In this document: positions 41,824-47,367 of the stretch, piece by piece | Layout of the letters: each line of letters starts with the position of its first letter | Numbering within the stretch: position 1 is the stretch's first letter | NCBI GenBank assembly: GCA_018399255.1 | Contig: JAGYPA010000027.1 | Location: 1 to 47,367 of the forward strand | From: Spirochaetales bacterium | GTDB lineage: Bacteria > Spirochaetota > Spirochaetia > JABMQR01 | Length of the DNA stretch: 47,367 bases | Reading direction: 5' to 3' | Notes under the pieces: generated by a model | Databases searched by the model: none | Seen by the model: only the letters and a program-made list of their open reading frames with translations | Told to the model about the DNA's origin: nothing | Translations under genes and position numbers: made by a program

Positions 41824-43590
41824 ATGAGTAAATCTGAAGCACAACCGCACTCGTGGGACGAACTTGACACCTATCGGGGAACTGTTTTCACGGGTGAATG
41901 GCCGACAATACCTGACATGGTGGAAATTACCGCAGCCAAATTTCCGGACCGGCCGTGCTTTACGGTCTTCAATCCGGAAAAAACCACTCTCAGCTACAGC
42001 GAAGCCGTAAAGAAGATCAAATACATTTCCCTGCATCTCTGTTCCCTCGGCATGCGTAAAGGTGACCGGATAGCAGTGACAGGGAAAAACAGTCCTGAAT
42101 GGGCAGCAGCCTATCTGGCTGTTCTCTTTACCGGCTGCGTGGTGGTCCCCATAGATTATCAGCTTTCAACTGAACAAGCGGCAAAACTGATTTCCTTTGC
42201 CGGATGCCGACTGGTTTTCACCGATCATGAAAAACAAAACGGTCTCAGCAAGCTGCTTTCCGAGAGCCAGATCGATCATATCTTTTCTCTCGAGGCAGGC
42301 TATCCCGATTACTGCATGGAAATCACCTCCCGGAAGAAATACCGTAAACCCGATATCAGTGAGCATGATCTTGCGGCAATCTTGTTCACATCCGGGACAA
42401 CCGGCAACGAAAAGGGCGTTATGCTTTCCCACGGCAATTTTATCAGCGACGTCTACCAGGCATGCGATCCTGCTTTCTTGACAGCTTCAGAACAGGATGT
42501 CTTTTACGCCCTGCTGCCCCTTCACCACAGCTATGCCATGACGGCAGTCTTCCTCGAATCCCTCAAGCATGGTTCTGAGCTGGTTTTCGGGAAGGCCTTC
42601 ATTGTAAAGAAAATTATTGCCGATATGCAGCAGGCGGGGGTTACGGTATTCATGGGTATTCCCCTCATCTACAATAAGTTTCTTGCCGGCGTCATGAAAA
42701 AGATTCGTGAAAAGGGCCTGGTTACCTACGGAACTGTGCGAACTCTGATGTTCATTAACGGAATTCTGAAGCGCTATTTCGGACGCAACCCGGGCAGAAA
42801 CCGGTGGTTCAAACCCATTCTGGAGGGGTTGGGTTTTTCCCGCATTAACTTCTGCATCAGCGGCGGCGGTCCCCTCCCCGCAAGGACTTTCAACCGCTTT
42901 CAGCAGCTCGGGCTGGATTTTGTCCAGGGTTACGGCCTTACCGAAACAGCCCCGATCGTCACGCTCAATCCAAAGCATCGTTTCAAGCTCTCCTCAGTCG
43001 GCAAAGTGCTGCCGTTTATCGATGTTAAAATTGATCGGCCTGATATTACCGGCACCGGCGAAATTCTGGTAAGGGGTCCAAATGTAACACGAGGATATTA
43101 CAACGACGAAACGGCAACCAGAGCCCTCTTTACCAGCGACGGTTATCTGATAACCGGGGACCTTGGATATCTGGACAAGGAGAATTACCTTTACCTGCGC
43201 GGAAGGAAGAAAAACCTGATCGTCACTGAGGGGGGAAAGAATGTCTATCCCGAGGAGATCGAGGATCAGTTCCAGCTCTTTCCCGCCATCGAGCAGATCA
43301 TGGTGCGCGGCTATATTATGGACAAGGCAGCCAGGGCGGAAGGTATCGAGGCACTTATATTTCCGAGCTCAGATTATTTCGGCACGCGCAAATCTGACGA
43401 GGAGCTTGTAAATTCCGAGATACATCAGGCGGTAAAGGAGGTAAACCAGAAGTTTCCATCCTACAAGAAGATCACGAGAGTTACGGTGCTCAAGGAAGCA
43501 ATGGATATGACCTCTACCAAGAAAATTCAGCGCAGCAAGGTTCTGGCTCATCTGGACTCGCTCAGGGAGCGCTATATTACATTCAAGTGA
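41824..43590 (+). CDS. long-chain fatty-acid--CoA ligase family (AMP-binding)
   Basis: A 588-residue ANL-superfamily enzyme that activates a carboxylate with ATP to an acyl-AMP, then to acyl-CoA. Motifs are the P-loop LFTSGTTGNEKGVMLSH (about residue 188), PLHHSYAM, VQGYGLTETAPIV (A5), ITGDLGYLD (A7), RGRKKNLIVTEGGKNVYPEEIE (A8, hinge, split here by its two halves) and the C-terminal Lys in TSTKKIQRSKV. Length and motifs fit long-chain acyl-CoA synthetases and o-succinylbenzoate-type ligases less well; the precise chain length is unknown. GGAG lies 10 bases before the ATG. A single gene, convergent with the LacI gene; a probable terminator lies between them. Confidence 0.88.
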   Translation: MSKSEAQPHSWDELDTYRGTVFTGEWPTIPDMVEITAAKFPDRPCFTVFNPEKTTLSYSEAVKKIKYISLHLCSLGMRKGDRIAVTGKNSPEWAAAYLAVLFTGCVVVPIDYQLSTEQAAKLISFAGCRLVFTDHEKQNGLSKLLSESQIDHIFSLEAGYPDYCMEITSRKKYRKPDISEHDLAAILFTSGTTGNEKGVMLSHGNFISDVYQACDPAFLTASEQDVFYALLPLHHSYAMTAVFLESLKHGSELVFGKAFIVKKIIADMQQAGVTVFMGIPLIYNKFLAGVMKKIREKGLVTYGTVRTLMFINGILKRYFGRNPGRNRWFKPILEGLGFSRINFCISGGGPLPARTFNRFQQLGLDFVQGYGLTETAPIVTLNPKHRFKLSSVGKVLPFIDVKIDRPDITGTGEILVRGPNVTRGYYNDETATRALFTSDGYLITGDLGYLDKENYLYLRGRKKNLIVTEGGKNVYPEEIEDQFQLFPAIEQIMVRGYIMDKAARAEGIEALIFPSSDYFGTRKSDEELVNSEIHQAVKEVNQKFPSYKKITRVTVLKEAMDMTSTKKIQRSKVLAHLDSLRERYITFK

Positions 43591-43618
43591 GGCTCTCGCA
43601 GCTTAACTGAGGCTCTCG

Positions 43619-43659
43619 AAAAAGCAGAGCTGCAGCATCGCCTATGATTCCGCTCTGCT
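43619..43659 (-). terminator. probable intrinsic terminator of the fucU-lacI transcript
   Basis: On the minus strand AGCAGAGC and GCTCTGCT form an 8-base stem directly followed by TTTTT. The loop of 21 bases is long. It lies 27 bases after the LacI stop. The 16-base repeat (cgctctgctgtattcc, 43651-43682) provides a second copy of the stem arm. Confidence 0.55.
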
Positions 43660-43685
43660 GTATTCCCGCTCTGCTGCATTCTCGC
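43651..43685. repeat. 16-bp tandem repeat at the end of the LacI gene
   Basis: cgctctgctgtattcc and cgctctgctgcattct are adjacent, with a diverged third copy running into the LacI stop codon. Confidence 0.8.
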
Positions 43686-44684
43686 TCAGCTGTGGGTTAT
43701 GATTTCCGGCGTCTCCCGATACACCTGGGGAAACGGCAGATTATCATTTTGAATCCTTCGCAAAAGCAGACGGGCGGCCTGTGCGCCTATTCTTGAGAGC
43801 GGCTGGCGAACAGTTACCCAGGTGTGGGTGAATAACGGTGAAATAGCAGATTCATCGAAGGCGGCAATCCTGATATCCCGGGCACTCTTGTGCTCAAGCA
43901 GGTACTTTTCCGCCCCGATCCGCATAAACAGATTGATGATAAAGACATACTGCAGCTGCGGATCCTGGCGCAGCAGTTCACCCATAAGGCGATATCCGCT
44001 TTCCACATGCATATCCCCGCAGACGATGAGTTCTTCGACGATCGCCTTCCCGTATTTTTCCATGGCAGCCCGATAGCCTTCCGTCCTCTCCCTTGCCGAG
44101 GTAATGTCCAGCGGTCCCCCGATGAGTGCAATATTCCCGGCTCTGCCCAGGATGCATCGCTCGACGGCGGTAAAGGCGCCGCGGAAATTATCGGTAAGCA
44201 CCGCATCGGCCTCCAGCCCGTCTATCAGACGATCAACAAGAACATAGGGAATCTCGAGCTCCCTGAGCAGCTGATAATGCTCCCCGCCCCTGCTCGAAGC
44301 AGGAATAATGATGATCCCGTCTACCTGCTTTTCGATCATCATGCGGACAAGTTCCGCCTCCTCCTCGGGGTTTTCCCGTGAGTTGCAGATAAAGGATATA
44401 TAGCCGTTTGCACGCAGATAGTTCTCTATTCCTTCGGCGGCACTCATAAAAAAATCATTCTGGAATTCAGGTGATAGTATACCGATGGTATGGGTGCGGC
44501 TGGTTTTCAGGCTTCTCGCTATGGGGTTGACCCGATAGCCGAGTTTTTTCATGCACACCATTACCCGATTCCGGGTATGTTCTGCCACCCTGGGATCATT
44601 ATTCAATACCCGGGAGATGGTCGCGGTCGAGTAGCCTGCGCAGACAGCTACATCGCGCATTGTCGGACTGCGGTTGGTTCCCAT
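43686..44684 (-). CDS. LacI-family regulator of the fucose genes
   Basis: A 332-residue LacI/GalR protein. The N-terminal DNA-binding domain has TMRDVAVCAGYSTATISRVLNN in two helices and the hinge helix NPIARSLKTSRTHTIGIL. The periplasmic-binding-protein-like sensor domain has VDGIIIIPASS, VLVDRLIDG, IALIGGPLDITSARERTEGY and IAAFDESAIS. It starts within the fucU stop codon (TGATG), so fucU and lacI form one operon. A perfect 16-base palindrome between this operon and fucI is the probable operator. Function as a fucose-responsive repressor is inferred from this context. Confidence 0.9.
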   Translation of the reverse strand: MGTNRSPTMRDVAVCAGYSTATISRVLNNDPRVAEHTRNRVMVCMKKLGYRVNPIARSLKTSRTHTIGILSPEFQNDFFMSAAEGIENYLRANGYISFICNSRENPEEEAELVRMMIEKQVDGIIIIPASSRGGEHYQLLRELEIPYVLVDRLIDGLEADAVLTDNFRGAFTAVERCILGRAGNIALIGGPLDITSARERTEGYRAAMEKYGKAIVEELIVCGDMHVESGYRLMGELLRQDPQLQYVFIINLFMRIGAEKYLLEHKSARDIRIAAFDESAISPLFTHTWVTVRQPLSRIGAQAARLLLRRIQNDNLPFPQVYRETPEIITHS

Positions 44685-45112
44685 CAGCCGGCAACCACTC
44701 CTTTTTTCAGGATAATATTGGCATAGAGTGCATTTTCCCCGGTTGCAATTATTGCATAGGCTTTTTTTGCCCGGTCATAAAAGGCGAACCGTTCAATGTT
44801 GCTCAATGTTGTCCGTGGTTCGAATTTCTTGACTATCTCTCGATAGGTATCCCAGATAGGGGTTTCCACGGTGTCGCCGGGAACAACCTCCATCAGGACG
44901 GCATGCTCTGGATCATACTGGTCGAGCGGAAAAAATGTAAGTATCGCCTCCAGAATTTCGGGAACACCGTGGCCGTCGAGGCGGATCACCCGCTGTCCCA
45001 TCGATTGAGCTGGAAAGTTGCCGTCTCCGATAACGATTTCATCTCCATGTCCCATTTCCATGAGAATTTTCAGGAGTTCTGGCGAGAGTATTGCAGGAAT
45101 GTGCTTAAGCAT
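44684..45112 (-). CDS. fucU: L-fucose mutarotase (RbsD/FucU family)
   Basis: FucU interconverts the anomers of L-fucose. The 142-residue protein has the family length (about 140) and begins MLKHIPAILSPELLKILMEM, followed by GHGDEIVIGDGNFPAQS, the active-site histidine region; further blocks are RLDGHGVPEILEAIL and YANIILKKGVV at the C terminus. The ATG at 45112 has GGAGG upstream; a longer frame to 45226 would add a non-family extension rich in Cys and Phe. First gene of fucU-lacI, divergent from fucI. FucU rather than RbsD is chosen because of the length and the neighbouring fucI. Confidence 0.93.
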   Translation of the reverse strand: MLKHIPAILSPELLKILMEMGHGDEIVIGDGNFPAQSMGQRVIRLDGHGVPEILEAILTFFPLDQYDPEHAVLMEVVPGDTVETPIWDTYREIVKKFEPRTTLSNIERFAFYDRAKKAYAIIATGENALYANIILKKGVVAG

Positions 45113-45177
45113 GGGTACCTCCAGGATACGGTTAAAATTCCAGTCTTCTGCTTGCTGACAGCTGCAGGACTTCTGTA

Positions 45178-45205
45178 TTCTTACTCTTTTTTTAAAAAAG
45201 TGCAA
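45178..45205 (-). promoter_or_regulatory. probable promoter of fucU-lacI
   Basis: On the minus strand TTGCAC (45200-45205), 16-base spacer, TAAGAA (45178-45183), 66 bases before the fucU start. Confidence 0.4.
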
Positions 45206-45213
45206 GAAAAAGC

Positions 45214-45241
45214 TTGCCCGATCCATTCTGTCATGTAATAA
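45214..45241 (+). promoter_or_regulatory. possible promoter of fucI
   Basis: TTGCCC (45214-45219), 16-base spacer, TAATAA (45236-45241). The -10 box abuts the palindromic operator, so bound repressor would block initiation. Confidence 0.4.
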
Positions 45242-45256
45242 TGTAATCGATTACAT
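45241..45256. promoter_or_regulatory. perfect palindromic LacI-type operator
   Basis: ATGTAATCGATTACAT is a perfect 16-base palindrome with a central CG, the layout of LacI/GalR operators. It lies between the divergent fucU-lacI and fucI genes and overlaps the likely fucI start of transcription. Confidence 0.75.
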
Positions 45257-45371
45257 GGAGCAGGCCGTCAGATGCCTGCGTTAATCATAAATTATTGGCG
45301 GCAGAGAAGCGGCTTATCGGTCTGAAATCGATTGCAGAGCCGCTGCCCCTGCACCATATCAGGAGAGGTAT

Positions 45372-47189
45372 ATGGCAGACCCGAAAACTATCAGAAAAAA
45401 CAGTCCGGTTAACAGACTGCGCGGCGCCTTGCCGAAGATCGGCATCCGCCCGACCATCGACGGCCGAAGACGCGGCGTTCGTGAGTCTCTCGAAGACCAG
45501 ACCATGAATCTCGCTAAAACGGCAGCAAAACTGATCTCCGAGAATCTCCGGCATCCTTCCGGACATCCGGTTGAGTGTATTATTGCTGATACCTGTATCG
45601 GCGGGGTTGCCGAGGCGGCAATGTGTCAGGAAAAGTTTTCACGGGAAAATGTAGCAGTAACCCTTACCGTTACGCCCTGCTGGTGCTACGGGACTGAGAC
45701 GATGGATCAGGATCCGCTTACGGTTAAGGCTGTGTGGGGATTCAATGGAACTGAGCGCCCCGGGGCTGTCTATCTGGCTGCGGTTCTTGCTGCTCACAGT
45801 CAGAAAGGGCTGCCGGCTTTCGGTATCTACGGGCGAGATGTTCAGGATAGTGATGACTCTTCGGTGCCTGAGGATGTCAGGACTAAGATTCTTGGTTTTG
45901 CCAAGGCTGGTCTTGCGGTCGCCCATATGCGGGGCAAGAGTTATTTGTCCATTGGCGGTACTTCGATGGGTATTGCCGGATCGATTGTTGATCAGGATTT
46001 TTTCCAGGAATATCTGGGGATGCGTACTGAGGTTGTTGATATGTCAGAGATTGCCCGCCGGGTTGAGGAGGGGATTTTCGATAAGGATGAGTTTGCTGCT
46101 GCTATGGAGTGGGTTGGTGTTAATTGTGTCGAGCAGGAGGATGTGGTCAATCCTCCTGAGTGGCGCCGCTCTCCCGAGCAGCGTCGGCGTGACTGGGAGT
46201 ATTCGGTTAAGATGACGATGATCGGTCGCGATTTGATGGTCGGCAATCCGAGGCTGGCTGAGATTGGTTTCGGGGAAGAGTCGCTTGGGCATAATGCTAT
46301 TGCCGGTGGTTTCCAGGGCCAGCGTTCCTGGACTGATCACTATCCGAATGGTGATTTTATGGAAACTATGCTCAACTCTTCTTTTGACTGGAACGGGATC
46401 AGGCAGCCGTTTATTTTTGCTACTGAGAATGATGCGATGAATGCGGTATCGATGCTTTTCGGGCATTTGCTCACGAATACTGCGCAGATTTTCTCCGATG
46501 TGCGTACCTACTGGAGTCCTGAGGCTATCGAGCGGGTTACGGGCTGGAAGCCTGATGGTCTGGCTGCCAGCGGTTTTATTCATTTGATTAATTCCGGTTC
46601 AACGTGTCTTGATGCTACTGGAGAGATGAAGGACAGGGACGGCAATCCAGTTATCAAGCCTTTCTGGGAGGTTTCCCCGGATGATGCGGCGGCTTGTCTC
46701 GATGCCACGGAATTCTGTGTCGGCGACGGCGGGTATTTCCGGGGCGGCGGGTTCTCGACTGATTTTCTTACAAAGGGCGGGATGCCTGTCACTATGGTGC
46801 GGATGAATCTGGTCAAGGGGCTTGGTCCGGTTATGCAGATTGCTGAGGGTACTACGGTTGAAGTGCCGGAAGCGGTGCATGCGGCTATTGACCAGCGCAC
46901 CAACCCGACTTGGCCTACTACCTGGTTTGTTCCGCGAACCATAGAGGGGAATGATAAGTTCAAGGATGTCTATTCTGTCATGGCCAACTGGGGTGCAAAT
47001 CACGGGGCTGTAAGCTACGGGCATATCGGTGCTGAGATGATCACGCTCTGCTCGATGCTGCGTATTCCGGTAAATATGCACAATGTTGAACCGGGCAGGA
47101 TTTTCCGGCCGAGTACTTGGAGTTCGTTTGGTATGGATCCGGAGGGATCTGACTACCGTGCCTGCACCACATTAGGCCCCCTTTATTAA
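45372..47189 (+). CDS. fucI: L-fucose isomerase
   Basis: FucI converts L-fucose to L-fuculose with Mn2+. The 605-residue protein is close to the family length (about 590). It begins with [21 protein letters not shown] and contains [18 protein letters not shown] sequence (here [17 protein letters not shown]), [64 protein letters not shown] (metal-ligand Glu and Asp) and the C-terminal [22 protein letters not shown] precedes the ATG. D-arabinose is a known alternative substrate of the family. From about 45,740 the codon choice shifts to T- and G-ending codons, unlike the first 120 codons. No fuculokinase or fuculose aldolase follows within the window. Confidence 0.96.
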   Translation: MADPKTIRKNSPVNRLRGALPKIGIRPTIDGRRRGVRESLEDQTMNLAKTAAKLISENLRHPSGHPVECIIADTCIGGVAEAAMCQEKFSRENVAVTLTVTPCWCYGTETMDQDPLTVKAVWGFNGTERPGAVYLAAVLAAHSQKGLPAFGIYGRDVQDSDDSSVPEDVRTKILGFAKAGLAVAHMRGKSYLSIGGTSMGIAGSIVDQDFFQEYLGMRTEVVDMSEIARRVEEGIFDKDEFAAAMEWVGVNCVEQEDVVNPPEWRRSPEQRRRDWEYSVKMTMIGRDLMVGNPRLAEIGFGEESLGHNAIAGGFQGQRSWTDHYPNGDFMETMLNSSFDWNGIRQPFIFATENDAMNAVSMLFGHLLTNTAQIFSDVRTYWSPEAIERVTGWKPDGLAASGFIHLINSGSTCLDATGEMKDRDGNPVIKPFWEVSPDDAAACLDATEFCVGDGGYFRGGGFSTDFLTKGGMPVTMVRMNLVKGLGPVMQIAEGTTVEVPEAVHAAIDQRTNPTWPTTWFVPRTIEGNDKFKDVYSVMANWGANHGAVSYGHIGAEMITLCSMLRIPVNMHNVEPGRIFRPSTWSSFGMDPEGSDYRACTTLGPLY

Positions 47190-47240
47190 CATGTCACGAA
47201 GACAGCAGGGACGGCGCAGATCCGCCCGACCCTGCTCCAC

Positions 47241-47367
47241 TCAGTAACAGGTAAGGAACCGGGGGAGGTACATTGCCGTGTGCACCTCCGGATTCTTCAG
47301 CAGACGCATCCAGACCAGCTGCTCAAACCAGGTCAGCTTTGTCCGCACATGGCTGAAGAACTTCCTG
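47241..47367 (-). CDS. C-terminal fragment of an unidentified protein
   Basis: The minus-strand frame is open from the right edge to a stop at 47241-47243 and reads as 41 residues of ordinary protein composition, including KLTWFEQLVWMRLLKN and HTAMYLPRFLTCY. It is convergent with fucI, 51 bases away. The family cannot be told from this fragment. Confidence 0.45.
   Translation of the reverse strand, partial: RKFFSHVRTKLTWFEQLVWMRLLKNPEVHTAMYLPRFLTCY

Overview
The window most likely comes from a free-living or host-associated spirochaete (Spirochaetota). This is an inference from the sugar-binding protein leader (...LFAQGASEAEEA), the YesMN-type two-component pair next to a sugar ABC transporter, and the overall gene style. 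No rRNA or tRNA is present to confirm it. Most genes lie on the minus strand in short, overlapping operons.

Region 1 (1-16 kb) is mainly housekeeping. It holds a TM2 protein, the gltBD glutamate synthase operon with a readable promoter and paired palindromes, and a TPR lipoprotein. It also holds pdxA, an ogt-type DNA repair methyltransferase, and a plsC / glutamate-symporter-like / SMUG1-like uracil glycosylase operon, followed by a HAD phosphatase. Two minus-strand genes at 14.37-16.19 kb (a histidine phosphatase and a uroporphyrinogen-decarboxylase-family protein) can be read only by jumping between frames.

Region 2 (16-28.4 kb) is an L-rhamnose island. It has a mutarotase (rhaM), a complete ABC importer in the order binding protein, ATPase, permease, permease, a YesN/YesM two-component system, a rhamnulose-1-phosphate aldolase domain protein, rhamnose isomerase (rhaA) and a divergent AraC regulator.

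Region 3 (29.6-41.5 kb) is the most unusual part. One apparent operon, read right to left, contains a DeoR regulator, a complete 2-oxo-acid-dehydrogenase-type complex (E2, E3 and a fused E1 alpha-beta), a PHP-domain protein, a SrlD-like sugar-phosphate dehydrogenase, a SorE-like ketose-1-phosphate reductase and rhamnulokinase. I propose as a hypothesis that kinase + SorE + SrlD convert a 6-deoxyketose into a 1-deoxyketose-6-phosphate. The TPP complex would then cleave this, in an acetoin-dehydrogenase-like way, into acetyl-CoA and a tetrose phosphate. E2 and the N-terminal part of E3 carry many apparent frameshifts.

Region 4 (41.8-47.4 kb) has an acyl-CoA synthetase and a small L-fucose cluster: a LacI regulator, fucose mutarotase (fucU) and fucose isomerase (fucI), with a perfect LacI-type operator between them. 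No fuculokinase or fuculose-phosphate aldolase is visible. A gene fragment runs off the right edge.

Three patterns cross the whole window. (a) Short tandem repeats of 9-21 bp occur in protein linkers, always in multiples of 3, and in operon gaps, with 11-, 16- and 17-bp units also seen. (b) Two patches contain dense indel-only frameshifts, which look more like sequence error than gene decay. (c) Three plus-strand genes have a -10 box only a few bases before the ATG and no Shine-Dalgarno, which suggests leaderless mRNAs.
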